From NCBI GenBank assembly GCA_934488615.1, contig CAKSSJ010000005.1:1-64000 (forward strand): a DNA stretch of 64,000 bases, read 5' to 3'. The stretch comes from an uncultured Eubacteriales bacterium. GTDB taxonomy: Bacteria; Bacillota; Clostridia; Oscillospirales; Acutalibacteraceae. Positions 8,115-17,652 of this stretch are shown piece after piece. The number at the start of each line of letters is the position of its first letter. Within the stretch, counting starts at the first letter, position 1. A program made the position numbers and the translations under genes. The notes beneath the pieces are model-generated. The model made no database searches. It saw nothing but the letters and a program-made list of their open reading frames with translations, and was not told where the DNA came from.

Positions 8115-9479
8115 TTAATTCTTAAACGAATGTATCGGCGCAGGAATTCTGCCGCCTCTGTTGATGAAATCCGAGCAGTCCGCACCGTTGACCGGCATTA
8201 TCGGTGCGTAGCCGAGCAATCCGCCAAATTCAACGGTATCGCCGACGTCCTTGCCGATTACGGGAATCAGTCTGACCGCCGTGGTTTTCTGATTTATCAT
8301 TCCTATTGCCATTTCGTCGGCAATTATACCCGAGATCGTTGAAGCCTTTGTATTACCCGGAATCGCGATCATATCAAGACCTACCGAGCAAACACAGGTC
8401 ATGGCTTCAAGCTTTTCGAGCGTGAGCATACCTGCATTGACCGAGTCGATCATGCCCTGATCCTCCGAGACAGGGATAAATGCGCCCGAAAGTCCGCCGA
8501 CATATGATGAAGCCATTATGCCGCCCTTTTTAACCTGATCGTTGAGCAGTGCAAGAGCCGCCGTTGTGCCGGGTGCACCGACATATTCAAGACCCATTTC
8601 CTCCAATATTTCAGCCACGCTGTCGCCTATTGCAGGCGTCGGAGCAAGCGAAAGGTCGATAATTCCGAACGGAACGCCGAGCCTTTGCGAAGCCTCCCTT
8701 GCAACCAGCTGACCTACTCTTGTGACCTTGAAGGCGGTTTTCTTTATCGTTTCGCAAAGGGTGCCGAAGTCACTGCCCTTGACCTCACTGATGGCACGCT
8801 TGACAACACCGGGACCGCTGACGCCGACATTTATAATTGTGTCCGCCTCGGTCACACCGTGGAATGCACCTGCCATAAACGGGTTATCATCGGGCGCATT
8901 GCAGAATACAACAAGCTTTGCACAGCCGATCGAGCCGCTGTCCTTCGTCAGCTCTGCGGTTTTGACTATTGTTTCACCGAGGAGCTTGACTGCGTCCATA
9001 TCAATACCCGTCTTGGTCGAGCCAACATTTACCGAGCTACAAACTCTTTCCGTTGAAGCGAGAGCCTCGGGAATCGATTCAATAAGCAGCTTCTCGGCAG
9101 GGGTCATTCCCTTTGAAACAAGCGCAGAAAAGCCGCCGATGAAGTTGACATTTATCTCATGCGCCGCCTTATCAAGCATTTTTGCTATTTTTACAAAGTC
9201 ATCGGTTGTCTTACAGCAAGCCGCACCGATGAGTGAAATCGGTGTAACCGAGACACGCTTGTTGACTATCGGAATTCCGAAATCAAGCGCAATTTCATCG
9301 CCCGTTTCAACGAGCTTTCCTGCCTTTGAAAGTATCTTTTTATAGATATTATCGCAGGTTTTGTCAACCTCGGACGAAATACAGTCGAGCAGGCTTATGC
9401 CCATGGTGATCGTACGCACGTCGAGGTTGTTTTCTTCAATCATTTTGTTCGTTTCACGAACCTCAAAGGAATTTATCAT
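8115..9479 (-). CDS. UPF0210 (PFL-like) protein
   Basis: A 454-residue member of UPF0210/DUF711, a family with a ten-stranded barrel resembling pyruvate formate-lyase but with no proven reaction. The N-terminal block DVRTITMGISLLDC and the glycine-rich SYVGGLSGAFIPVSED are family signatures. It is encoded eight bases after the ACT-domain UPF0237 gene. These two families are found together in many anaerobes and may form a regulator-enzyme pair (established co-occurrence; mechanism unknown). A GAGGT ribosome site precedes the ATG at 9479. Confidence 0.93.
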   Translation of the reverse strand: MINSFEVRETNKMIEENNLDVRTITMGISLLDCISSEVDKTCDNIYKKILSKAGKLVETGDEIALDFGIPIVNKRVSVTPISLIGAACCKTTDDFVKIAKMLDKAAHEINVNFIGGFSALVSKGMTPAEKLLIESIPEALASTERVCSSVNVGSTKTGIDMDAVKLLGETIVKTAELTKDSGSIGCAKLVVFCNAPDDNPFMAGAFHGVTEADTIINVGVSGPGVVKRAISEVKGSDFGTLCETIKKTAFKVTRVGQLVAREASQRLGVPFGIIDLSLAPTPAIGDSVAEILEEMGLEYVGAPGTTAALALLNDQVKKGGIMASSYVGGLSGAFIPVSEDQGMIDSVNAGMLTLEKLEAMTCVCSVGLDMIAIPGNTKASTISGIIADEMAIGMINQKTTAVRLIPVIGKDVGDTVEFGGLLGYAPIMPVNGADCSDFINRGGRIPAPIHSFKN

Positions 9480-9487
9480 AGCCTACC

Positions 9488-9760
9488 TCAGATTCTGTGC
9501 ATTACGTTGAAAATATCCTCGTGCTGCATCTTGATTTTTACGCCGAGCTCTTCGCTGATTTTCTCAATCTCTTCATTGAGAACGGCGAAGTCTTTTTTTG
9601 CGTTCTGAGCGTCAACTATCATTATCATGTTAAAGAAGCCCTGAACGATTGACTGGTTGATATCAAGAACGTTTATATCGTTCTCGGCAAGATAGGTGCA
9701 AACCCTCGCGATGATTCCTACCCTGTCCTTGCCTATTACGGTAATTATGGTTCTGTTCAT
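9488..9760 (-). CDS. ACT domain protein, UPF0237 family
   Basis: A 90-residue single ACT domain beginning MNRTIITVIGKDRVGIIARV, the classic first strand and ligand-binding turn (GxDxxGI). Stand-alone ACT proteins of UPF0237 are thought to sense amino acids or related ligands as dimers. Its ATG overlaps the TGA of the upstream yfhO-like gene by four bases (ATGA), so translation is coupled, and UPF0210 follows directly. It could be the ligand-sensing partner of UPF0210 (inference from neighbourhood). Confidence 0.93.
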   Translation of the reverse strand: MNRTIITVIGKDRVGIIARVCTYLAENDINVLDINQSIVQGFFNMIMIVDAQNAKKDFAVLNEEIEKISEELGVKIKMQHEDIFNVMHRI

Positions 9761-12738
9761 TCTTCGCCCTCCGTGTCGTCGTTGCCCTCTATCTGGGAAA
9801 GAATTTCTTTAATGTTTATTTTCTGCGTGTTGAGGATCTCATCCGCTCTGTTAAGCGTTTCTGTCGGGTCCTGCCTGTCGATTTCATATTTATCGGGAAC
9901 CTCAAGCAGCTTTTCAGCGTCCTCGACCGTTGCATTTTCTCCGAGATCCTGCGCCATAAGAGCGTCAATACCCGTCGGTGCTCCTGTCGTTTCGTCAGCC
10001 GAAGTATCGTACGGCTCACCGCCCGATACGCTTGAATATCTCTTTTTCTTGACAATGTGAATTATCACAAGCGCCAAAATGAATGCAACAAGCGTGCCTG
10101 CCGAAACAATTGCACCTATCATAAAGCCCTTCGGCTTATAGGTCATTTCAATTGTGTGCGTACCGGGGGCGGCATCAATTCCGATGAGTGCGCCTCCGAG
10201 AGCAACGGGCTCAACCTTTTCGCCGTCAACCGTTATCTCCCAGCCCTCATCATAGTTGATTGATGTGTACACAAGCTCGGTTGCGCCGACATTGACCGTA
10301 CCCTTGATATGGGTATCCGTGAATTCCGTTATATCCATCGCCGACTCGGAAAGGATCTTGTAACCCGCCTCAAAGTTTTCCATATCAAGGCCGACTGCAT
10401 AAATATCGGCATAACCCGAATCCTTATCGGACGGTATAGTGATTTCAACGGTAAGAATTTCGCCCTTTTCATAGTATCCGCAGTCGAGAACATACGGATC
10501 ATCGGAATCCTGATTTTTGGAGTAGCCGTTTGTGCCTGAAACACCAATCGTCTCCGCGCTCCTGCAATCGGCATAAAGATAAACATTCTCCGATTCGGGG
10601 ATCTCATATTTAAGCACGATTGAACCGTCCTCGCCTACGCCGTCCATATTGTAGGTGAAGTTTTCACTGAGAATCGACTCATCGTCTCTGATATTGTTTG
10701 TCGTGTATGTCGTTGCCGGAATTTTCTTGAACACGTCGCCGACATCGGTTGCTCTTGTCCAGTAATCATTCTGAATTTCAAACGGATTTGAGCCTGTCGT
10801 TACCCATTTCTGAACCTCGTCGCTTACGCAATACGCAAGCGGAAGATAATATTTATTTCTGTATGCCGCAAAGCTGTCATTTTCCGAAACCTTTTCAAAA
10901 AGCTGTTCGTTCATCATTGAACCGTCATTGTTGACAAGGTATTTCAGCGACATCATCGCATTGTAAACGGGCGTCTGCGGAGCATAAATATAGCTGTTGA
11001 TATAGTTGCTGTTAAGTCCGAGATTATGCTGAAGATTTGCCGACTTTTCATAAGCCATCGAAGAGAATACAGAAACTCCGTTGTAGTTAAACCATGAAGC
11101 GTCCATCAGAGTGTTGATGTCGGTGAGCTCCATTCTGTATTTATCGTTGCCCTCAACGGTGTCCAGCTTTTCCTTAAGCTCCCTGAACTGTGTATAGCCG
11201 TTTACAAAGTTCGGCTTCTGCTGGCTCATTACGAAATGGTTCGTGTCGCAAACAGCAACCTCGGCAAAGACACAGCACATAAGCAGGAGCGAAACCGCCG
11301 ACTGTGCAAGCTCTTTCTTTTTCATAAGTCCGAGAACGACAGTGTATACTGCGGCAAAAGCAATGCTGAGATAGACCGCTTCCTCCTGAACATTTTTTGA
11401 ACCAAGCTCCTGAACAAGAACGACAAACAGAATCGTCGCAGCGCCCGAGCCGAGCAATGCCTTGGTTGAAAACGACTTGATATTTACAAGCGCCTTATAC
11501 GCAATCGAAAGAAGCACGAACGAATAAATAAACGAAAATCTGAACGGAAGATCGTTCGGGTAATGGAACGCATGGACAATATAGTTCAGATAATTCATGT
11601 TGAATCCGAGGAAGAAAACTGCAAGAAGAATTATATGAGCCGCGCGCTCCTTCGCCTTGATCTTGTCGCAGAAAATATAGAGCGGAACAAGCATAACCGT
11701 AATAATTCCGCAATAAACATTGGGAAGAACATCCTCGCCGCTGCTTCTGATCGTCGGCTCAAGTGAAGTAAGATGATTCGCAAGGAAATCGAAAATATTG
11801 TTATAGAATTGATAGTCCGTCGGGAATGTGCCCGAGGTTGCCGAGCATGCCTTGAGGCAGAAATATGTCGGAAGAAGCGCAACCGCAGCAAGTCCGACCG
11901 CAACAAAGGAGCCGAGTGCAAACAGCAATCCCGATTCGACAAACCTGCTGTAAATAACATTGTCTATCTTGCGGTTATATATTTCTCCGTCCTCGTCAAC
12001 ATAAATCGGCTTGGTCGGAAGAACCTCTTTAATTGAATAATTTGAGAAGAAATAAACAAGGAAATAGAGCACCGAGAAAATACATATCATATACGACATG
12101 TAATAATTCGAGAAGAATGAAATAGCAAGCGTAACGATATAAAAGGTCGCTTTTTGCCTGTTGATTATGCGCTCAATTCCGAGAACGATGAGCGGAAGAA
12201 GATACATTGCGTCAATCCACATTATATTCCAGTAATACGCAATAAAGAAGCCGCAAAATGCATAAAGAATACCGAAAGCGGAAATCGTGAAATCATTCTT
12301 TCCGTTCGATTTTTTTAGATAAAATGCCATTGCCGCCGCCGCAAGAGCATTCTTAAGAAATACCATTGCGCCGATCGCTTCGGGAACATTCTCATGGCCG
12401 AAAACAAGAACTATCAGACCGCCGATCGGGCTTGAAAGATAGTTATAATAATTGCCGAGGAAAGCTCCGCCGCCGCCCGTGTTCCATGAGTAAAGCATAC
12501 TCTTGAACTGCGTCAGTCTGTCATAAAGCTCGGCAAACAGCGGTCCGTACTGATGGTAGAGATCCATTCTGAGGACGGTCTTTTCTCCGAACGGGATAAT
12601 ATCAAAGCAGTAGTAGACCAGGAGCATAAGCACCGCACTGCAAATAAACGCAAGCATAACATAGATGTTGTTGTCCAGAAATCTTGCAAATTTTGAATCG
12701 GGATGTTTTTTCAAAATGCTTTTTTTCAAAAGTCTCAT
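9757..12738 (-). CDS. YfhO family multi-membrane-spanning protein (GT-C-like)
   Basis: A 993-residue membrane protein of the YfhO family, a GT-C-fold relative; in Bacillus subtilis YfhO is linked to lipoteichoic acid glycosylation. About a dozen hydrophobic helices fill residues 30-490, with GEKTVLRMDLYHQYGP after the first helix, the likely acceptor/donor site loop. A large extracytoplasmic beta-rich region follows (about 500-850), ending in another membrane helix (about 857-880) and an acidic cytoplasmic tail rich in E and D. The long acidic tail is unusual for the family. Its 3' end overlaps the ACT gene. Role: probably transfer of a lipid-linked sugar to an envelope polymer; polymer unknown. 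Confidence 0.88.
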   Translation of the reverse strand: MRLLKKSILKKHPDSKFARFLDNNIYVMLAFICSAVLMLLVYYCFDIIPFGEKTVLRMDLYHQYGPLFAELYDRLTQFKSMLYSWNTGGGGAFLGNYYNYLSSPIGGLIVLVFGHENVPEAIGAMVFLKNALAAAAMAFYLKKSNGKNDFTISAFGILYAFCGFFIAYYWNIMWIDAMYLLPLIVLGIERIINRQKATFYIVTLAISFFSNYYMSYMICIFSVLYFLVYFFSNYSIKEVLPTKPIYVDEDGEIYNRKIDNVIYSRFVESGLLFALGSFVAVGLAAVALLPTYFCLKACSATSGTFPTDYQFYNNIFDFLANHLTSLEPTIRSSGEDVLPNVYCGIITVMLVPLYIFCDKIKAKERAAHIILLAVFFLGFNMNYLNYIVHAFHYPNDLPFRFSFIYSFVLLSIAYKALVNIKSFSTKALLGSGAATILFVVLVQELGSKNVQEEAVYLSIAFAAVYTVVLGLMKKKELAQSAVSLLLMCCVFAEVAVCDTNHFVMSQQKPNFVNGYTQFRELKEKLDTVEGNDKYRMELTDINTLMDASWFNYNGVSVFSSMAYEKSANLQHNLGLNSNYINSYIYAPQTPVYNAMMSLKYLVNNDGSMMNEQLFEKVSENDSFAAYRNKYYLPLAYCVSDEVQKWVTTGSNPFEIQNDYWTRATDVGDVFKKIPATTYTTNNIRDDESILSENFTYNMDGVGEDGSIVLKYEIPESENVYLYADCRSAETIGVSGTNGYSKNQDSDDPYVLDCGYYEKGEILTVEITIPSDKDSGYADIYAVGLDMENFEAGYKILSESAMDITEFTDTHIKGTVNVGATELVYTSINYDEGWEITVDGEKVEPVALGGALIGIDAAPGTHTIEMTYKPKGFMIGAIVSAGTLVAFILALVIIHIVKKKRYSSVSGGEPYDTSADETTGAPTGIDALMAQDLGENATVEDAEKLLEVPDKYEIDRQDPTETLNRADEILNTQKINIKEILSQIEGNDDTEGEE

Positions 12739-12919
12739 TCCTCTCTTTTATGTAGATCCGATGCTCGAAACACTTTCGGATAATATATGATTTATCTTAA
12801 ATATAGTACCACATAACCGCTCATCTTTCAATAAGCACGGCTGAAAATTCATACTTATTTTAAATCTTTACCTGTTCTATTTCAGGACAAGAAGTCATAA
12901 AGAATTAGTGGTGGTAAAA

Positions 12920-13819
12920 ATGAGGTTTGATAAAAAGGAAATTCTCCGTGTTGTACTCAGATACCTGCCTCCCGTTTTCTCTGTTCTTGAGGAAAAGGAC
13001 GCAGAGGAGCTTTGCGAAATCCGCATCAGAGCGAACAAGCCGGTAAGTCTGGTTTTTTCGGACCGAACGGATTATTTAACCCGGGCGGGACGGATCACAG
13101 GCTTTATTTCAAACGATCTGCTTTCTTTTTCACAGTCGGAGATTGAAGAAATTTTTGTTAAGCTGTGCGGCTATTCCGTGCACAGTCTAACGCAAAACAT
13201 TGCTGACGGCTTCATCACACTTGAAAACGGAATCCGTATAGGAGTTTACGGCACGGCGGTCGTCCGTGACGGCAAAATCACGTCCGTACGAAACGTTGAG
13301 GGGCTTAATATCCGTATTCCTGCCGAGCATCGGGGATGTGCACTGCCGATTTACAATCGCCTTTTTCACGGCAGAGCACCGAACACGATCATATGCGGCG
13401 CACCGATGTCAGGCAAAACAACGGTTCTGCGCGACCTGTGCCGTCTCATTTCCGACGAGGAGCACAAAAAGATTGCCGTAATTGACGAACGATGCGAAAT
13501 GGGCGGCTATGATCTCGGCAGTAACACAGATGTTCTCAAAAACTATCCTAAAGCTACGGGAATTTCCATTGCTCTGCGAACGCTCTCCCCGGAAATAATT
13601 ATCTGCGATGAAATAGGCTCTCTCGAAGAAGCGCGCGAGCTTTGCACGCTTGTTAATTGCGGAGTGAAATTTATAGTTACAATGCACTGCTCCGAGCTTT
13701 ACGAATTAAAGAAGCGTCCGCAGTTTTCTGTTTTAAACGAGGCGGGCGCGGCGGATGCCTGTGTGTTTCTCTCCGAAAAAAATTTTACGGTAAAAAAAAT
13801 AATGCTTAACCGAAGCTGA
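12920..13819 (+). CDS. spoIIIAA: Stage III sporulation protein AA (ATPase)
   Basis: A secretion-type AAA ATPase of the mother cell, proposed to power or assemble the SpoIIIA-SpoIIQ channel that joins mother cell and forespore. Walker A is GAPMSGKT (160-167) and Walker B is IIICDEIG; the N-terminal part carries the EIRIRANKPV strand typical of SpoIIIAA. The ATG at 12920 is chosen with GTGGTGG as ribosome site; a GTG 12 bases upstream is part of that site. It heads the complete eight-gene spoIIIA operon. A sigma-E-like -10 (CATACTTAT at 12850) lies upstream but its -35 is not convincing. Confidence 0.95.
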   Translation: MRFDKKEILRVVLRYLPPVFSVLEEKDAEELCEIRIRANKPVSLVFSDRTDYLTRAGRITGFISNDLLSFSQSEIEEIFVKLCGYSVHSLTQNIADGFITLENGIRIGVYGTAVVRDGKITSVRNVEGLNIRIPAEHRGCALPIYNRLFHGRAPNTIICGAPMSGKTTVLRDLCRLISDEEHKKIAVIDERCEMGGYDLGSNTDVLKNYPKATGISIALRTLSPEIIICDEIGSLEEARELCTLVNCGVKFIVTMHCSELYELKKRPQFSVLNEAGAADACVFLSEKNFTVKKIMLNRS

Positions 13820-13830
13820 AAGGAAAACTT

Positions 13831-14331
13831 ATGAAAATAATATCGCTTATCATATTGGGCTTAGCCTGCGTAATGACAGGGCAATATGCGGCATACAGGC
13901 TGACAAAAAGAGTTCGTATACTTGAAAAAATCGTTTTGATGTTCGGCACAATTGAAAACGAAATAAACTACCTCGAACGTCCGACAGAGGAGCTTATAAA
14001 AAAGCTGAGCGAGAAGGACGAACTTAAAGAACTGGACTTTTTACCCAAGTGTCTCTCACTTTCGGAAGCCGGCGAGGATATCGTAAATGCGTGGGCAAGC
14101 TCGATCGCCGTCTCGGACAATGTGGACGGAGAGGACGCATGCATACTGTATTCCTTCGGCGAAGGCCTCGGCAGGAGCGACATTGACGGGCAAATCTCAA
14201 GCTGTCGATATCACGAAAAGCTTGCAAATGAGCGGCTCAGCGAAGCCCGCGACAGGCGCAAGCGCTACGCCTCTCTCGCCTGCGGTCTGGGTATGCTGTC
14301 GGGAATCGGAATTTTTATTGTTTTATTATGA
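13831..14331 (+). CDS. spoIIIAB: Stage III sporulation protein AB
   Basis: A 166-residue protein with a helix at each end (residues 3-21 and about 148-165) and a charged helical middle, resembling the type II secretion protein GspF in a shortened form. It is a mother-cell membrane part of the SpoIIIA complex. The AERLSEARDRRKRYASLACGLGMLSG-type ending is characteristic: charged helix, then a glycine-rich final membrane segment. AAAGGAAAAC precedes the start. It is placed 11 bases after spoIIIAA and 14 before spoIIIAC in the standard order. Confidence 0.93.
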   Translation: MKIISLIILGLACVMTGQYAAYRLTKRVRILEKIVLMFGTIENEINYLERPTEELIKKLSEKDELKELDFLPKCLSLSEAGEDIVNAWASSIAVSDNVDGEDACILYSFGEGLGRSDIDGQISSCRYHEKLANERLSEARDRRKRYASLACGLGMLSGIGIFIVLL

Positions 14332-14345
14332 CTTAGGAGCGAAAC

Positions 14346-14534
14346 ATGGAACTGGTAATCAAAATTGCGGCTGTCGGTATTATTGTTGCCGTTTTACAGC
14401 AAATTCTCAGCCGTTCGGGCCGTGACGAATACGCGATGCTCGTTGTGCTCGCAGGGCTTATTGCCGTTGTTGCAATGCTGATTCCCGAGCTAAAAGACCT
14501 CTATTCTTCGGCAGCCGCCGTTTTCGGACTTTGA
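14346..14534 (+). CDS. spoIIIAC: Stage III sporulation protein AC
   Basis: A 62-residue protein with two membrane helices separated by SRSGRDEYAM, the conserved turn of SpoIIIAC. Together with SpoIIIAD and SpoIIIAE it forms membrane parts of the channel. The gene starts after TTAGGAGCGAAAC and ends one base before spoIIIAD. Length and position match the family exactly. Confidence 0.94.
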   Translation: MELVIKIAAVGIIVAVLQQILSRSGRDEYAMLVVLAGLIAVVAMLIPELKDLYSSAAAVFGL

Positions 14535-14535
14535 T

Positions 14536-14925
14536 ATGGATGCGGTAAAGTTTGCAATAATCGGAATAATCTGTGCCGTTTTTACGGTCATCGTCCGTCA
14601 ATACCGACCCGATCTTTCCGTTGCGGTTCAGCTCGCGGGAATTATCGTTCTCGGCTTTTTTGCCGTGGGATATCTTAAAAATATTTTTACAGAAACGGAC
14701 AGCCTGTTTTCTGAAGCTCAGGTTATCGGCGGCGGCTATATCGAGCTGCTTGTAAAGGTTCTCGGCATTGCCGCGATAACTAAAATCGGTTCGGATATCT
14801 GCAAGGACAGCGCAAATTCAGCGCTTGCAACCGTTGTTGAGCTTGTCGGCAAGGCTGTCATTCTTGCCATGTGTCTTTCGCTCATAAAAACGCTTGCTGA
14901 AATTTCAAAGGGGCTGCTTGAATAA
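14536..14925 (+). CDS. spoIIIAD: Stage III sporulation protein AD
   Basis: A 129-residue protein with four hydrophobic helices and the conserved GGGYIELLVKVLGIAAITKI segment. It is related to SpoIIIAC (its first half has the same YRPDLSVAVQLAG turn) and belongs to the membrane part of the feeding-tube complex. It begins one base after the spoIIIAC stop with no strong ribosome site of its own, so translation is probably coupled. Confidence 0.94.
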   Translation: MDAVKFAIIGIICAVFTVIVRQYRPDLSVAVQLAGIIVLGFFAVGYLKNIFTETDSLFSEAQVIGGGYIELLVKVLGIAAITKIGSDICKDSANSALATVVELVGKAVILAMCLSLIKTLAEISKGLLE

Positions 14926-14926
14926 A

Positions 14927-16036
14927 ATGAAGCTTGAAAAAATTTCGGGAATTATTTTAATTTTTATCATTACATCTTTTATTTTTTCCGTTTCATCGTG
15001 CGCTAAAACATATGCCGACGATGTAAAAGAAATATACGATTCTCTCGACTCGGAAACGCAGGAGCTTTTAAAGGATATCGGCGCCGACACTGCCGACTTT
15101 GACTCCATGTTCGGCGTAACTCCGCAAAAAATCTGGACGCTGACAAAAAAGCTTATCACAGGCAACATTGAAGCTCCGACGCGCTCTGCCGTCCGCCTGA
15201 TTGCCGTGATAATTTTAATTGCAATTTTCGAGTGCTTTGCCCCCGAGGACACGAGAATCAAAACGATAGTCAGCATCGTCGGAACGCTTCTGTGCGTTAT
15301 TTCAGTCATTTCTCCGCTTTCAACCGCCGTAAGCTCAGCAGTTTCTTCAATAGCCGTCGGCGAAAAGCTGATGCTTGCCCTTATTCCCGTGCTCGCCGCC
15401 GTAGTTACGGTGACGGGTAATCCGACGCTTGCCGCGAGTTTTCAGTCAATTGCATTTGCGGGAGCTCAGATTATTTCGGGACTTTCCAACAGCTACATAG
15501 TTCCGATCGTCGGCGCGGTCATGGCTCTCGATGTTACAGGCTCAATAATGCCCTCCTTCAAGCTCGGCGGAATAACATCACTGATCAAAAAATCAGTAAC
15601 AGCAGTTCTGACCTTTGTTTCGACGCTTTTTGTCTCCTTTCTCGGAATAAAAGGCGCACTTGCCAATGCGGCGGACACGGTCGCTTCAAGGGGAATAAAG
15701 CTCGTCATAAGCTCGGCGGTCCCCGTTGTCGGCGGTGCGCTGAGTGAGGCATATTCGGGAATAATCGGCAGTCTTGTCCTCGTCAAAAGCACGATCGGAA
15801 TTTTTGGAATCGCCGCCATTACGCTGATAAATCTTCCGTCATGCATGCAGCTGCTTTTTTGGATTTTTGCGCTGAGGCTTTCCGCTGCGGTCGGCGAGCT
15901 TTTTAATCAGCAAAGCATCGCAGATCTGCTCCGTGCTCTTGCGTCATCTCTCACGCTTTTGAATGTGGTTCTGCTTTTCAACGCGGTACTTTTCATCATT
16001 TCCACGGCGCTCATTCTTGTTATAAAGGCGGGATAA
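14927..16036 (+). CDS. spoIIIAE: Stage III sporulation protein AE
   Basis: A 369-residue polytopic protein with an N-terminal signal-like helix (residues 8-26), a short extracellular region (ADDVKEIYDSLDSETQELL) and about seven further membrane helices; this is the usual SpoIIIAE design, a possible permease-like part of the channel. The ATG at 14927 follows the spoIIIAD stop by one base; an upstream in-frame ATG at 14894 lies inside spoIIIAD and is unlikely. It ends one base before spoIIIAF. Confidence 0.94.
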   Translation: MKLEKISGIILIFIITSFIFSVSSCAKTYADDVKEIYDSLDSETQELLKDIGADTADFDSMFGVTPQKIWTLTKKLITGNIEAPTRSAVRLIAVIILIAIFECFAPEDTRIKTIVSIVGTLLCVISVISPLSTAVSSAVSSIAVGEKLMLALIPVLAAVVTVTGNPTLAASFQSIAFAGAQIISGLSNSYIVPIVGAVMALDVTGSIMPSFKLGGITSLIKKSVTAVLTFVSTLFVSFLGIKGALANAADTVASRGIKLVISSAVPVVGGALSEAYSGIIGSLVLVKSTIGIFGIAAITLINLPSCMQLLFWIFALRLSAAVGELFNQQSIADLLRALASSLTLLNVVLLFNAVLFIISTALILVIKAG

Positions 16037-16037
16037 A

Positions 16038-16502
16038 ATGAATGAAATAAAGCAATGGTCATTGGGCATCACGATCTCGGCAATAGTCGGTGCAATTATT
16101 CTTTTCATCTCCCCCGAGGGTTCAACGGAAAAGCTCGTCCGTGCGGCTGTCTCGCTGTTTCTCATGTGTGCAATCCTCAGCCCTTTTCTTTCGGGAGCTG
16201 ACCCGATCGAGCTGATCAATGGAATCGAGCTTCCTGAAATTCAAAGCAACGAAAGCGCGAACGGCGAAGCCTCAGATTATATTGAAAACCAAATAAAAGA
16301 AAAAATTTCTGACATTCTTGAAGAATGCGGAATAAAAAATGCGGACATCCGCATAAGTATCAATATAGAAAACGGCAACGAAATGAAGATTGAAAGCGTG
16401 CAGATTTATGCAGAAAAAACTTACGAAAATAATTTTGAAAATGCCGAAAAAAATTTAAATAATCAGTTGGGAATTAAAACAAAAATCGAGGTGAAAAAAT
16501 GA
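16038..16502 (+). CDS. spoIIIAF: Stage III sporulation protein AF
   Basis: A 154-residue protein with two N-terminal membrane helices (about 8-27 and 34-52), followed by an extracellular domain ending in EKTYENNFENAEKNLNNQLG. The C-terminal part resembles the ring-building motif of SpoIIIAG/AH, as is known for this family. Its last four bases overlap the spoIIIAG start. Confidence 0.92.
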   Translation: MNEIKQWSLGITISAIVGAIILFISPEGSTEKLVRAAVSLFLMCAILSPFLSGADPIELINGIELPEIQSNESANGEASDYIENQIKEKISDILEECGIKNADIRISINIENGNEMKIESVQIYAEKTYENNFENAEKNLNNQLGIKTKIEVKK

Positions 16503-17026
16503 AAAAAGCCGTTGAAAAAATTCTTGAAAAAATCAAGCGTGACAAAAAGGTTGCCGCAATAGTTTGCGTCGGTCTTGCGGGAATAATTCTGCTGACCTTA
16601 TCGGAGCTGATGCCAACGAAAAAGGATACGGCGGATGAAAGCAGTAAAGAACCCGTCACCGATATTCGCGACAGCTACGAGGAGGATATCGAAAAGCGCC
16701 TGACTTCAATCGTTTCGGCAATCAACGGTGCAGGCCGTACCGAGGTCATGGTTACGCTTGCCTCGGGTGACGAAAACGTGTACGCTGTCAAAGAAAAAAG
16801 CAGTGACGGTTCAAAGGAACGTGAGTACATTGTGATTGATTCTGACAGCAAGGAATCGGGACTTCTTCTCAAGGTGATCGAGCCCGAGATAAGAGGAGTA
16901 GCCATTGTCTGCGAGGGCGCCGACTCCGCCAACGTAAGGAAAGAAATTATTTCAACGGTTTCGGCAGTTCTCGGGATCAGCACAAATCGAATAAGCATTG
17001 CAAAAATTAAACCGACATCGGAATAA
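16499..17026 (+). CDS. spoIIIAG: Stage III sporulation protein AG
   Basis: A 175-residue, single-pass membrane protein: short cytoplasmic N-terminus, membrane helix at about 18-38, then an extracellular domain that in other species forms a large ring of the SpoIIIA-SpoIIQ channel. GAGRTEVMVTLASG is the conserved first strand of the ring-building motif, followed by the family beta insertion (residues 98-120) and VRGVAIVCEGA-type second strand (here IRGVAIVCEGAD). It overlaps spoIIIAF by four bases. Confidence 0.94.
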   Translation: MKKAVEKILEKIKRDKKVAAIVCVGLAGIILLTLSELMPTKKDTADESSKEPVTDIRDSYEEDIEKRLTSIVSAINGAGRTEVMVTLASGDENVYAVKEKSSDGSKEREYIVIDSDSKESGLLLKVIEPEIRGVAIVCEGADSANVRKEIISTVSAVLGISTNRISIAKIKPTSE

Positions 17027-17043
17027 TATATCGGAGGTTAGTG

Positions 17044-17586
17044 ATGAACATGATACTCAAGAAAAAGCATTTGGTTTCCGTTGCACTTGTGCTTACGCTC
17101 TCTGCGGCGGTATTTGTCAACTGGTATTTTGCACGGCCCGGGGTAAAATCTGTAGTCGATACAGGTAAAACGACCGTCAACCGCCAGGTAGAGAATCTCG
17201 GTGACGCGCAGTATGTTTCCGCAACAACTGCGGCATCTGAAACAATGGCGGATTTCAAGGTCAAACGCGAAGCGGCGCATGACGAGGCAAAGGAAACGCT
17301 CAACGCCGTAATCAAGGACGCAAAATCGGATTCCGACGCGGCGGAGGAAGCCGCCGAATCCTTAGCAGAGCTTTCAAAGGCAATTAAAAGCGAAGCCGAT
17401 CTCGAAAATCTTATTACGGCGAAAATCTCAAACGAGTGTCTTGTCATAATCGACGGCGACGTTTGTCAGGTAATTGTCGGCAAGGGTGTTCTGACGGACA
17501 ACGTGTCACTGCAAATCAAAGACCTTGTTATAAATCAAGCAAAAATCCCCGCAAAAAATATTACCATAGTTGAGCTGAAAAAATAA
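17044..17586 (+). CDS. spoIIIAH: Stage III sporulation protein AH
   Basis: A 180-residue protein: N-terminal membrane helix (about 9-27), a helical linker rich in Ala, Glu and Lys, and a C-terminal ring-building domain (ISNECLVIIDGDVCQVIVG and following) that binds forespore SpoIIQ in studied species. No spoIIQ lies in the window. The ATG at 17044 is preferred over a GTG at 17041 because GGAGG lies six bases upstream of it. Last gene of the operon, followed by a terminator. Confidence 0.94.
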   Translation: MNMILKKKHLVSVALVLTLSAAVFVNWYFARPGVKSVVDTGKTTVNRQVENLGDAQYVSATTAASETMADFKVKREAAHDEAKETLNAVIKDAKSDSDAAEEAAESLAELSKAIKSEADLENLITAKISNECLVIIDGDVCQVIVGKGVLTDNVSLQIKDLVINQAKIPAKNITIVELKK

Positions 17587-17593
17587 TTATTTT

Positions 17594-17640
17594 AAAGCAA
17601 CAACCTCCCATTGATTTATTCAAAGAGAGGTTGCTTTAAT
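17594..17640. terminator. Bidirectional terminator between spoIIIAH and trmB
   Basis: AAAGCAACAACCTC (17594-17607) pairs with GAGAGGTTGCTTT ending at 17637 with a small bulge; A/T-rich flanks lie on both sides between two converging genes. Confidence 0.8.
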
Positions 17641-17652
17641 TATTTTGTCCGA

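Noticed and set aside
7560..8342. 260-codon plus-strand frame opposite the RluA-like and UPF0210 genes
   Set aside because: Antisense to two clearly conserved genes, no ribosome site, no family features; composition is that of a mirrored coding strand.
12850..12858. Sigma-E promoter before spoIIIAA (CATACTTAT)
   Set aside because: The -10 fits but no -35 at a proper distance could be found; not listed as a feature.
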